A stretch of 64,000 bases of DNA from CAXBES01 sp963974915 (GTDB lineage Bacteria; Bacteroidota; Bacteroidia; Flavobacteriales; Flavobacteriaceae), in NCBI GenBank assembly GCA_963974915.1, contig CAXBES010000001.1:62001-126000 (forward strand). The letters are read 5' to 3'. This document shows, piece by piece, positions 51,976 through 60,134 of the stretch (position 1 is its first letter; each line of letters opens with the position of its first letter). The notes beneath the pieces were generated by a model. That model was not told the origin of the DNA. It worked only from the letters and a program-made list of their open reading frames with translations, and made no database searches. The position numbers and the translations under genes are program-made.

Positions 51976-54702
51976 CTACAGTCCTTTATCCGGTTCACGA
52001 CGTTTATCGTACTTGATATCGCTTAAAATAGAAGATTTTATACCAATAAAAAAGTACCAAGAAGTATTAATACTACCTATCGGGGTCCAGTTGAAACTCA
52101 TTTGCCAGCTTTCCAGATCTCGTTGAAATCGGAGCTGAGTAATTGTAACTCCTTTATTTTTAAAATCATAACCGGAAGACATCCCTACTTTCCAGCGAGG
52201 TGATAACTCAAAATTCGAGCTAAACATCAACGATTGTGAAGATATTTCATCTTCCCGTCGCGTATTGCTATATGTAATGGTGTAAGCTAGTCTTAGATCC
52301 CATGGAATGGAAAAATTATACCAGTCGTTCGCATTGGGGTCTGTATCATCGTCATCTTCCTCATAGATGGCTCCATCATTAATATTAGTTGCATCACCAA
52401 AAAGATCATCGGGACGCCCTCCATTTCTAAAAGTCGTATTATCAATTCGGTCCCTATCAGCGCCTCCGCCTTCAAAATCTTTACTTGAAAAGCTGTAATT
52501 TATACTTACGTTTCCACCTGTTAGCCTAAATAAACTTCCTCCGTTGTCTATATTGAATTTATCAATTCGGGTATTACTATTATCCAATGCATACGGATCC
52601 AGAGTTCCGTTAAAATTTACGTCGAACTTATCAACAACAGGAATACTTCCTGAAAAGCGCAACGGACTCCAGTTTAAAGAATCGCCTGCCAGATTATAAG
52701 CAGTAGAAAAGTTTAAATTATTTAAGAGAATTACTTTCTTTGGATCTGTAGCCGTCGTATCCTTATCTCGCACTTTTGCTTCAAAAGTGTTACTTAAGGC
52801 CATTCCAATACTACTACTATATGTTTGTCCGGGTGCCCCGTACAACGTATTTTCAAAACGAGAGTAAGAAACCACTTGATCGTTGATCAAAGGATCTGCA
52901 GAAGGTATGATGTATTCGTCGTAAAACTGGTCAAAACCCGGATTAACATTGTAACTTACGGAAGGTCTTACAACGTGGCGAAGTGCCTGTATTTTCTTGT
53001 CCTTTCCGAAGTTAAAAGTACCATAAACGGTAGTTCCTAAACTCGCTGTAAAGTTATAGGTTCCATAGCGCTCAAAACCATTTATCGTGTCTCTTACTAC
53101 ACCCCCGGCGCCATCATTTTCATCGGGATCATAGCGTTGATCGAATGTTTTTAGCGTCCATGTTTCCTGATAAGTAGAACTCGCTGTAGCACTCAAATAC
53201 TTCAATATCTTAAAATTAGTGCTCACCGGAATTCGATGACGTGCACCTACTAAAGCATCGTTAAACATTTCCGATTTAAAAAAGAGAGAATCTACTGTAT
53301 TGATCCTATTTTCTGCTGCAAAATTATACTGGAAGTTAATATTGTCTATAATACCCTTCTTTATTCCGGTTTTTGGCGCAAACGGAAATATTCGTGACAC
53401 ACTAGTCGTCACATTTGGCAAAGACATGTTAATCGCTTCTGTTTGCGAATTTTGTTGATGCGTCAGCGCTACGGTAGCATTAACCTGAGGTTCACCTTCA
53501 AAGGTTTTACTATAAGAGATTGACGAACTTAAATTGTTTACAAGAGCACTTCCGTTATTTATCTGATTAATAGATTGCTGAAAATACCTACTGCTTCCCA
53601 AATTTACCGAAGCAGCAAACCTCGAATTCGGACTAGATTTTTGGTCCTGAGAATGACTCCACTGGATGTTGTATGCGGTACTCTGACTAAAATCCGGAAA
53701 CCCTCTCTCACTATTGATCAGACTTTCGTACCTAATGTTAATATTCCCTCTAAACTTGTACCTAAGGGCATAAGCAGATTCTGCACGTACCCCATAGCTG
53801 CCGTTAGTGTAATAATCCCCTAAGAGCGTGAGATCTAAATAATCGTTAAGCGCCAGATAATACCCACCATTTTGAAAAAAGAAGCCTCTGTCGCTGTTAT
53901 CCCCAATAGTGGGGATAATAAAACCGGAAGCCCTGTCTTCAGTTAATGGAAAAAACGCAAATGGGAGTCCGATGGGAGTCGGGACATCGGCGATATACAT
54001 ATTGGTGAGCCCGGTTACGATTTTTTTCTTCGGAACAAATTTCGCTCTTCGTGTGTAGAAGTAATACTCGGGATTCTCGATGTCTTTGGCAGTAGTAAAT
54101 TTTACATTCTGAAGAAATACAACCGAATCATTTTCTTTTTTAGTGACTTCGGCTAATACGTTGAAGCCATTTTGTTCAGTTTTCGAGTTATAAATAAGTG
54201 CCTTTTGCGAATCGAAATTAAATCTGATAGAATCCGGACGTACCTCGTTGGAAGTCTGAACGAATATTGGTTTTTGCGAATAGACTCCTGCGCTGTCAAT
54301 TCCCTTTGCGTACACCTCATTCTTATTGTAATCTAAGATGATGAGTCCGGCGTCAATTCGCATATCTTCATAAATAATATACGCTTTGTTATACATATAT
54401 ACTTTATTTTCATCCCGGTCTATATATACATAATCTTCCCCGTAGTAGGATACCACATCGGTAAGAAGTTCTTTTTCCGGCTTGATGGTGTCGGTCTTAA
54501 CAGTATCCACTAAAACCTCATTTCGTTCATCTATAATGGGTCTAACAGGCACAGTGACCGAATCACTAATGTTAGTATCGATTTTTTCTTCGGAAGGGAT
54601 AGTGACGTCGGTTTTTGCTGGGATATCCTGCGAATACATAGAAGCACTGCAAAGTAGCAGGAGTATTGTTAAAACCGATAAGAATTGCTTCTGTGTCTGC
54701 AA
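51976..54702 (-). CDS. lptD: Putative LPS-assembly outer-membrane protein LptD
   Basis: A 908-residue outer-membrane beta-barrel with a periplasmic OstA-type N-terminal domain. It inserts LPS into the outer leaflet. Seen: a signal peptide (SVLTILLLLCSASMYSQ), the N-domain segment YVYIDRDENKVYMYNKAYIIYEDMRIDAG, GLTNMYIADVPTPIGLPFAFFPLTEDRASGFIIPTIGDN, then many amphipathic strands to a C-terminal WYFFIGIKSSILSD. The start is TTG (54702-54700); no ATG is in frame upstream. The plug/barrel pairing partner LptE is not adjacent. Confidence 0.92.
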   Translation of the reverse strand: MQTQKQFLSVLTILLLLCSASMYSQDIPAKTDVTIPSEEKIDTNISDSVTVPVRPIIDERNEVLVDTVKTDTIKPEKELLTDVVSYYGEDYVYIDRDENKVYMYNKAYIIYEDMRIDAGLIILDYNKNEVYAKGIDSAGVYSQKPIFVQTSNEVRPDSIRFNFDSQKALIYNSKTEQNGFNVLAEVTKKENDSVVFLQNVKFTTAKDIENPEYYFYTRRAKFVPKKKIVTGLTNMYIADVPTPIGLPFAFFPLTEDRASGFIIPTIGDNSDRGFFFQNGGYYLALNDYLDLTLLGDYYTNGSYGVRAESAYALRYKFRGNINIRYESLINSERGFPDFSQSTAYNIQWSHSQDQKSSPNSRFAASVNLGSSRYFQQSINQINNGSALVNNLSSSISYSKTFEGEPQVNATVALTHQQNSQTEAINMSLPNVTTSVSRIFPFAPKTGIKKGIIDNINFQYNFAAENRINTVDSLFFKSEMFNDALVGARHRIPVSTNFKILKYLSATASSTYQETWTLKTFDQRYDPDENDGAGGVVRDTINGFERYGTYNFTASLGTTVYGTFNFGKDKKIQALRHVVRPSVSYNVNPGFDQFYDEYIIPSADPLINDQVVSYSRFENTLYGAPGQTYSSSIGMALSNTFEAKVRDKDTTATDPKKVILLNNLNFSTAYNLAGDSLNWSPLRFSGSIPVVDKFDVNFNGTLDPYALDNSNTRIDKFNIDNGGSLFRLTGGNVSINYSFSSKDFEGGGADRDRIDNTTFRNGGRPDDLFGDATNINDGAIYEEDDDDTDPNANDWYNFSIPWDLRLAYTITYSNTRREDEISSQSLMFSSNFELSPRWKVGMSSGYDFKNKGVTITQLRFQRDLESWQMSFNWTPIGSINTSWYFFIGIKSSILSDIKYDKRREPDKGL

Positions 54703-54858
54703 TGTTACGATGCTATTGTTTTGAAGTTTTCAGAATACAAATTATTTATTCTACTGAAAAATTAGAAAATAAAAATTTACACAATGGAACTTTCATAAAG
54801 TTTTTTCACTTTTGTACTATATAGAAACGAAAACAAAAGTTTCCGTTTGGCTTAGTTT

Positions 54859-54887
54859 TTGAAACCTCAAAATTAAGCATATTTTTC
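54859..54887 (+). promoter_or_regulatory. Candidate promoter of the septal amidase gene
   Basis: TTTTTG (ending 54861), 18 bases, then TATTTTTC (54880-54887), one mismatch from TAnnTTTG, 61 bases before the ATG. Confidence 0.35.
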
Positions 54888-54948
54888 GGGCTGTGTTTTC
54901 TAAATTCATTTTTTTAAAATATCGACTTTTAACTTGCGTTTAATCAAT

Positions 54949-56070
54949 ATGAAAACGAATATTTTTCTTTTTTTAGTGCTTTCATTGAGTTTCTTCTCGA
55001 TGAATGTATATTCTTCAAACAAAAATAATACCCAAAAACCTTTTATCGTGGTTTTAGATGCCGGTCACGGTGGAAAAGATCCGGGAAACAGAGGAAATGG
55101 TTTTAAAGAAAAGGATATAGTTTTAGATGTTACTCTGCAAGTAGGTAAGATCTTAGAGAATACTCCGGGCTTCGAAGTTTTGTATACACGTACCACAGAT
55201 GTTTTTATTGAATTAGATGAAAGAGCACCTGTTGCTAATAAAGTAGATGCAGATGTGTTCGTCTCTATTCATTGTAACTCTCACCATACACAAGCTTATG
55301 GTGCCGAAACCTTTGTGATGGGATTAAATAAATCGTCGCAAAATCTCAATACGGCTAAGAAAGAAAATGAAGTTATCTTTCTTGAAGAGAATTATCAGGA
55401 GAAATACGCCGGATTCGATCCAAGCTCCCCTGAATCTCTAATTGGTCTAACCCTAATGCAGGAAGAATATCTTGATCAAAGTATTATGCTAGCCGGATTG
55501 GTACAAAATAATATAGTTAACAATTTAAAGCGAAAAGACAGAAGTGTAAAACAGGATGTTTTTTGGGTGTTACATCATTCGTATATGCCAAGTATTCTCA
55601 TTGAGTTAGGGTTTTTAACACATAATACCGAAGGTCCTTATGTAAACTCGGCAAAGGGAAGAAGAGAAATGGCGAGAGAGATCGCTAACGGAATTATATC
55701 TTACCGAAAGAACTTATCATTAGCGACAGCAGATTCTCAAAATCCTGTAATTACCGAAGAAGAGATAGAAAAAGCAATAGAAACTACCGAAGAAAAAATA
55801 TATAAAGGCATTACTTTTAAAGTTCAAATTGCCGCGAGTAGTAAGAAATTAGATCCTAAACCCAGAAATTTTAATGGGTTAAAAGATGTTTCAAGAGAGC
55901 AGGTGGGCGCACTTTACAAATACTATTACGGAGAAACTTCAGATTATAATAAGATCCAGTTAATGAAAACCTTCGCTCAGGAAAAAGGATATTCTTCAAG
56001 CTTTGTCGTAGCATTTAAAGGTTCAAAAAAGTTAAATCTTTCCGAAGTATTAAAAACACAGGATAAATAA
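54949..56070 (+). CDS. N-acetylmuramoyl-L-alanine amidase with SPOR-like C-terminus
   Basis: A 373-residue periplasmic zinc amidase (Amidase_3) that cuts peptidoglycan stem peptides during cell separation. I chose the ATG at 54949 (MKTNIFLFLVLSLSFF) because it gives a clean signal peptide. A TTG 15 bases earlier would only add MRLIN. Seen: zinc site VLDAGHGGKDPG, ELDERAPVANK, SIHCNSH and the catalytic Glu in ILIELGFLTH. The C-terminal part (FKVQIAASSKKLDP, FVVAFKGSK) matches a SPOR-like septum-targeting domain. Divergent from lptD and next to an MCE gene. Confidence 0.92.
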   Translation: MKTNIFLFLVLSLSFFSMNVYSSNKNNTQKPFIVVLDAGHGGKDPGNRGNGFKEKDIVLDVTLQVGKILENTPGFEVLYTRTTDVFIELDERAPVANKVDADVFVSIHCNSHHTQAYGAETFVMGLNKSSQNLNTAKKENEVIFLEENYQEKYAGFDPSSPESLIGLTLMQEEYLDQSIMLAGLVQNNIVNNLKRKDRSVKQDVFWVLHHSYMPSILIELGFLTHNTEGPYVNSAKGRREMAREIANGIISYRKNLSLATADSQNPVITEEEIEKAIETTEEKIYKGITFKVQIAASSKKLDPKPRNFNGLKDVSREQVGALYKYYYGETSDYNKIQLMKTFAQEKGYSSSFVVAFKGSKKLNLSEVLKTQDK

Positions 56071-56094
56071 TACCGTTAATTTTTATATTTATCC

Positions 56095-56102
56095 TAAATT
56101 TG
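56095..56102 (+). promoter_or_regulatory. -7 promoter box of the MCE gene
   Basis: TAAATTTG is an exact TAnnTTTG match 24 bases before the TTG start codon. The -33 region holds GTTAAT only. Confidence 0.4.
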
Positions 56103-56125
56103 TTGGAATCAATAAAAATAACCCT

Positions 56126-57076
56126 TTGAAGCTCACAAGAGAAGTAAAAACAGGAATTCTTGCCATAGGTGCCATCCTTCTATTTATTTTCGGTTATAGT
56201 TATTTAAAAGGAACAAATCTCCTTGAGAAGAACCGTACCTTTTTTGTAAAATATCAGAATGTGGAAGGCCTGGCAAAAGGTGCTCCCGTTACCATTAATG
56301 GTTTTGGAGTAGGTAAGGTGCAAAACATTAAGTTTGCCGATAAAACGGGTGGGTTGATCGTTGAACTTACTATTGAAGAAGATTTCGATTTTTCTAAGAA
56401 TAGTGTGGTGCGTATTTATAGCAGCGGACTCATAGGCGGAAAGTCAATAGGGATCTTTCCAAAATACGACGTGAATAACATGGCTGTTAGCGGAGATACA
56501 CTTAAAGGTGAAATTGAAGACGGAATGCTTACGGCGGTTTCAAAAGCTTTAGGTCCACTTGAAAAGAAAGTGAATAACACCCTGGCAGTGGTAGATACCT
56601 TATTATTAAGTGTCACCGATGTTCTGGACGAAAATACTCGTGAGAACTTAAAGGCCGCAATCGAAAATCTAAATTCTACAATGCGCTCATTTAATGGAGC
56701 TTCAAAGAGTTTAGACGATCTTTTGACTAATAATACAGACAAGTTAGACAGAACTTTCACTAACTTAGACGATATGTCGGCCAATTTTGTGAAATTATCA
56801 GATTCACTGGCGCAATTGGAAACAGGAAAATTAGTGTCCGATCTTCAAAATGTTGTTGACAGGTTTGATGCGATGGTTACCGGGTTGGATAATGGCGAAG
56901 GCACGGTAGGAAAACTCTTAAAAGATGACCAATTGTACGAAAACCTTGAAGGCGCTTCACGGCAATTAGAGGAATTATTACAAGATTTAAAGTTAAACCC
57001 TAAACGTTACGTGCATATATCTGTTTTTGGTAAAAAACAAAAAGAATATGTATCGCCAGACGATCCAGACCTATAA
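56126..57076 (+). CDS. MCE/MlaD family lipid-transport protein
   Basis: A 316-residue inner-membrane-anchored substrate-binding protein for phospholipid transport between membranes. Seen: one membrane helix (about 9-27, TGILAIGAILLFIFGYSYLKG), an MCE domain (about 37-115) with VEGLAKGAPVTINGFGVGKV and VVRIYSSGLIGGKSIGI, then long coiled-coil helices and a C-terminal VGKLLKDDQLYENLEGASRQLEELLQDL. The start codon is TTG (56126), as family N-termini begin M-K-[IL]-[ST]-REVKTG. The permease and ATPase partners are not adjacent. Confidence 0.92.
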   Translation: MKLTREVKTGILAIGAILLFIFGYSYLKGTNLLEKNRTFFVKYQNVEGLAKGAPVTINGFGVGKVQNIKFADKTGGLIVELTIEEDFDFSKNSVVRIYSSGLIGGKSIGIFPKYDVNNMAVSGDTLKGEIEDGMLTAVSKALGPLEKKVNNTLAVVDTLLLSVTDVLDENTRENLKAAIENLNSTMRSFNGASKSLDDLLTNNTDKLDRTFTNLDDMSANFVKLSDSLAQLETGKLVSDLQNVVDRFDAMVTGLDNGEGTVGKLLKDDQLYENLEGASRQLEELLQDLKLNPKRYVHISVFGKKQKEYVSPDDPDL

Positions 57077-57079
57077 ACA

Positions 57080-58402
57080 ATGGAGTATCTTCCTAATATA
57101 CTTTTCTTTATCGCCCTCGCTACCGGAATTGGCTATTTTACACTCAATATCCGGAAAGTAATCCGAAATATTAAAATTGGAAAAAGCATAGATAAACCCG
57201 ATCACACCAAAGAACGTTGGGGAAATGTTGCCAGAATTGCGCTGGGGCAATCTAAAATGGTAGTACGACCGGTTTCAGGATTGTTACACATTATCGTATA
57301 TGTAGGGTTTATAGTTATCAATATTGAAGTAGTTGAGATTATAATCGACGGTCTCTTTGGTACCCATAGAATATTTTCAGTTTTAGGAGGCTTTTACGAT
57401 GTACTGATCGCCACTTTTGAGATCCTCGCTTTACTTGTATTTATTGGTGTAATTATTTTTTGGACGAGAAGAAATATTCAACGAATTAAACGTTTTTGGG
57501 CTAGAGAAATGACCGGATGGCCTAAAAATGATGCAAATATCATTTTGTATTTTGAAATGGTATTAATGATACTTTTTATAACCATGAATGCCGCAGATCT
57601 TCAGTTACAACGACTTGGAGCTCCACATTATGTAGAAGCGGGTATGTTCCCTGTAAGTCAATATATTACGCCACTATTTGAAAATCTTTCAGTAGGGACG
57701 TTGATCCTGATCGAAAGAACAGCCTGGTGGTTGCATATTCTGGGAATTTTAGTGTTCTTAAACTATCTGTATTTCTCTAAGCATTTACACATTCTTTTGG
57801 CTTTTCCTAATGTTTACTTCGGAAGAGTAACACCCAAAGGAAAATTTGAAAATAACGAAGCTGTTACAAATGAGGTGAAGCTAATGATGGACCCCAACGC
57901 AGATCCATTCGCCGCCCCTGCTGAAGGAGCCGAAGCTCCTGCAAAATTTGGTGCCAGCGATGTGATGGATTTGAGCAGAATTCAACTACTCAATGCATAT
58001 ACCTGTACCGAGTGCGGACGCTGTACCAGTGAATGTCCGGCAAATATCACAGGCAAAAAATTGTCACCTCGTAAGATCATGATGGATACGCGTGATCGTT
58101 TACAAGAAGTGAGTAAAAATATTGACACAAATAAAGAGTTTAAGCCGGATGGTAAACAACTGTTAGACGATTATATTACCCGAGAGGAGCTTTGGGCTTG
58201 TACTACGTGTAATGCATGTGTTGAAGCTTGTCCTGTAAGTATTGACCCTCTGTCCATAATCATGGAAATGCGTCAGTACTTAGTAATGGAACAATCTGCT
58301 GCACCAACCGAATTAAATGTGGCAATGACGAATATTGAAAACAATGGTGCACCATGGCCATACAATCAAATGGACCGTTTAAACTGGAAAAACGAAGCGT
58401 AG
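57080..58402 (+). CDS. Membrane-bound (Fe-S)-binding oxidoreductase subunit, HdrDE-like
   Basis: A 440-residue protein with about five membrane helices in a cytochrome-b/NarI-like arrangement (about 3-250) followed by a cytoplasmic double [4Fe-4S] domain. Seen: C309-x2-C312-x2-C315-x3-C319 (CTECGRCTSECP) and C374-x2-C377-x2-C380-x3-C384 (CTTCNACVEACP). Histidines in the helices could bind heme. Together with the Cys-rich protein at 58842-59633 it resembles a quinone-linked heterodisulfide-reductase-type complex. The donor is unknown. First gene of a four-gene operon, three bases after the MCE gene. Confidence 0.92.
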   Translation: MEYLPNILFFIALATGIGYFTLNIRKVIRNIKIGKSIDKPDHTKERWGNVARIALGQSKMVVRPVSGLLHIIVYVGFIVINIEVVEIIIDGLFGTHRIFSVLGGFYDVLIATFEILALLVFIGVIIFWTRRNIQRIKRFWAREMTGWPKNDANIILYFEMVLMILFITMNAADLQLQRLGAPHYVEAGMFPVSQYITPLFENLSVGTLILIERTAWWLHILGILVFLNYLYFSKHLHILLAFPNVYFGRVTPKGKFENNEAVTNEVKLMMDPNADPFAAPAEGAEAPAKFGASDVMDLSRIQLLNAYTCTECGRCTSECPANITGKKLSPRKIMMDTRDRLQEVSKNIDTNKEFKPDGKQLLDDYITREELWACTTCNACVEACPVSIDPLSIIMEMRQYLVMEQSAAPTELNVAMTNIENNGAPWPYNQMDRLNWKNEA

Positions 58403-58404
58403 AT

Positions 58405-58839
58405 ATGAAAAAGGAAGAGGTTGAAAAAATGTTGCATGACAAGGTAGAACAAGGCTCACATGTGAGTCCTATTTTACCTAAAGGCATAAAGAACTATCTA
58501 ATAGATATCGATGGAACGATAACAGAGGATGTTCCTAATGAAGAACCGGAGCGTATGGGTACTTGCGAACCTTTCCCGGATGCATTGAAAACATTGAACA
58601 AATGGTACGACCAAGGTCATATTATTTGCTTTTTTACGTCCAGAACAGAAGCTCACCGCGAAATCACCGAAAACTGGCTAGATAGACATGGTTTTAAATA
58701 TCATTCTCTTTTAATGGGTAAACCACGAGGCGGAAACTATCATTGGGTGGATAATCATTTGGTGAAAGCAACCCGATACAAAGGAAAATTTACAGATTTG
58801 GTTGAAAAGAAAGTAACAATTCAGGTATTTGAAGAATAA
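58405..58839 (+). CDS. Small HAD-like phosphatase
   Basis: A 144-residue protein. I chose the ATG at 58405 because it starts two bases after the preceding stop. Seen: HAD motif I as LIDIDGTITEDV, motif II FFTSRTEAHREITENWLDRHG (Thr/Ser-Arg), and a motif III/IV region KPRGGNYHWVDNH. Homologues are often labelled phosphoheptose isomerase in databases, which the motifs do not support. It lies between two Fe-S protein genes, so it may be tied to that complex, but its substrate is unknown. Confidence 0.88.
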   Translation: MKKEEVEKMLHDKVEQGSHVSPILPKGIKNYLIDIDGTITEDVPNEEPERMGTCEPFPDALKTLNKWYDQGHIICFFTSRTEAHREITENWLDRHGFKYHSLLMGKPRGGNYHWVDNHLVKATRYKGKFTDLVEKKVTIQVFEE

Positions 58840-58841
58840 TC

Positions 58842-59633
58842 ATGAGTGAAGCAATAAAAGTGCCCACAATGGCCGAATATATGGCGCAAGGAAAACAACC
58901 GGAAGTTCTCTTTTGGGTTGGTTGTGCCGGAAGTTTTGATGACCGGGCGAAAAAAATAACCAAAGCATTTGTAAAGTTGTTAAATAATGCGAACATAGAT
59001 TTTGCAGTTTTAGGAACGGAAGAAAGCTGCACAGGAGACCCTGCTAAACGTGCCGGAAACGAATTTTTATTCCAGATGCAGGCAGCAGGAAATATTGAAG
59101 TCCTCAATGCCTACGAAGTCAAAAAAATCGTTACAGCTTGTCCGCATTGCTTTAATACCATCAAGAACGAGTACCCGGAACTTGGAGGTAATTACGAAGT
59201 AATGCACCATACTCAGTTTCTAAAGACTTTACTTAACGAAGGTCGATTAAAAGTAGAAGGAGGAAAGTTCAAAGGAAAGAGGATAACTTTTCATGACCCA
59301 TGTTATTTAGGGAGAGCAAACGGTGAATACGAAGCGCCAAGAGAACTACTTCAGAAATTAGAAGTTGAGTTGGTAGAAATGAAACGCTGTAAATCACGCG
59401 GACTCTGTTGTGGAGCGGGTGGAGCACAAATGTTCAAAGAACCGGAACCGGGTAATAAAGACGTTAATATAGAGCGTACAGAAGAGGCTATAGAAGTAAA
59501 ACCCGAAATTATTGCGGCGGGTTGTCCATTCTGTAATACCATGCTAACCGATGGTGTAAAAGGAAAAGAAAAAGAAGGCGAGATAGAAGTGATGGACGTA
59601 GCCGAAATGATCGCTAATGCAGATGAACTATGA
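58842..59633 (+). CDS. Cysteine-rich (CCG-domain) Fe-S protein, HdrB/HdrD-like subunit
   Basis: A 263-residue soluble protein with two cysteine-rich CCG domains, as in HdrB, GlpC and LutA. Seen: VGCAGSFDDRA, TACPHCFNTIKNEYP, HDPCYLGRANG, the CCG motif RGLCCGAGGAQMF and GCPFCNTMLTDGVKG. These could bind a noncubane [4Fe-4S] cluster. It pairs with the membrane protein at 57080-58402, the two parts being fused in HdrD-like proteins. It starts two bases after the HAD gene and overlaps the next gene by four bases. Confidence 0.93.
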   Translation: MSEAIKVPTMAEYMAQGKQPEVLFWVGCAGSFDDRAKKITKAFVKLLNNANIDFAVLGTEESCTGDPAKRAGNEFLFQMQAAGNIEVLNAYEVKKIVTACPHCFNTIKNEYPELGGNYEVMHHTQFLKTLLNEGRLKVEGGKFKGKRITFHDPCYLGRANGEYEAPRELLQKLEVELVEMKRCKSRGLCCGAGGAQMFKEPEPGNKDVNIERTEEAIEVKPEIIAAGCPFCNTMLTDGVKGKEKEGEIEVMDVAEMIANADEL

Positions 59634-60115
59634 TAACAAATTTTGAAAATCTACCCGACGATTCACGAATATGGGTGTATCAATCGAATAGAAAACTAAG
59701 TGATGCCGAAGTAAGTGCGATCTCTCCTAAGATCGAAGCATTTCTTGAAAATTGGACTGCTCATGGATCAGACCTTGAAGCCGGTTTCGAAATAAAATAC
59801 AACCGTTTTATCGTTCTGGGACTCAATCAGGCAAATGCATCTGCTTCAGGATGTAGCATCGATGCTTCTGTTCATTTTATTCAATCTCTAGAAAAAGAAT
59901 TAGATATCGATCTTTTAGATAAAATGAACGTCACTTTTTATAGTGGCGAATATATTGCTCATAAATCTTTGAGCGACTTCAGAAAAATGGCTAAAGCAAA
60001 ATCTGTTTCCCCCAATACAGTTGTATTTAATAACTTAGTAAATACGAAGGCCGAATATTTGGAAAATTGGGAAGTTCCTGCCAAAGAAAGCTGGCACAAT
60101 AGATTTTTAGCATAG
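59630..60115 (+). CDS. Conserved protein of unknown function (not an ABC ATPase)
   Basis: A 161-residue soluble protein whose start overlaps the Fe-S gene (ATGA). Seen: SRIWVYQSNRKLSDAEV, LENWTAHGSDLEAGFEIKYNRFIVLGL, ASASGCSIDASVHFIQSLEKEL, VSPNTVVFNNLV and ESWHNRFL. In my memory such proteins carry the label ABC transporter ATPase, but no Walker A, Walker B or signature motif is present. The GCSIDAS segment with a Cys is the most conserved-looking part. Last gene of the operon. Confidence 0.85.
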   Translation: MITNFENLPDDSRIWVYQSNRKLSDAEVSAISPKIEAFLENWTAHGSDLEAGFEIKYNRFIVLGLNQANASASGCSIDASVHFIQSLEKELDIDLLDKMNVTFYSGEYIAHKSLSDFRKMAKAKSVSPNTVVFNNLVNTKAEYLENWEVPAKESWHNRFLA

Positions 60116-60134
60116 TTTTTGTAACCCCTCGCAT

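Noticed and set aside
58405..58839. Label phosphoheptose isomerase for the small HAD protein
   Set aside because: DIDGT and the other HAD motifs are present; there is no SIS sugar-isomerase domain.
59630..60115. Label ABC transporter ATPase for the 161-residue protein
   Set aside because: No Walker A, Walker B or ABC signature motif can be found.
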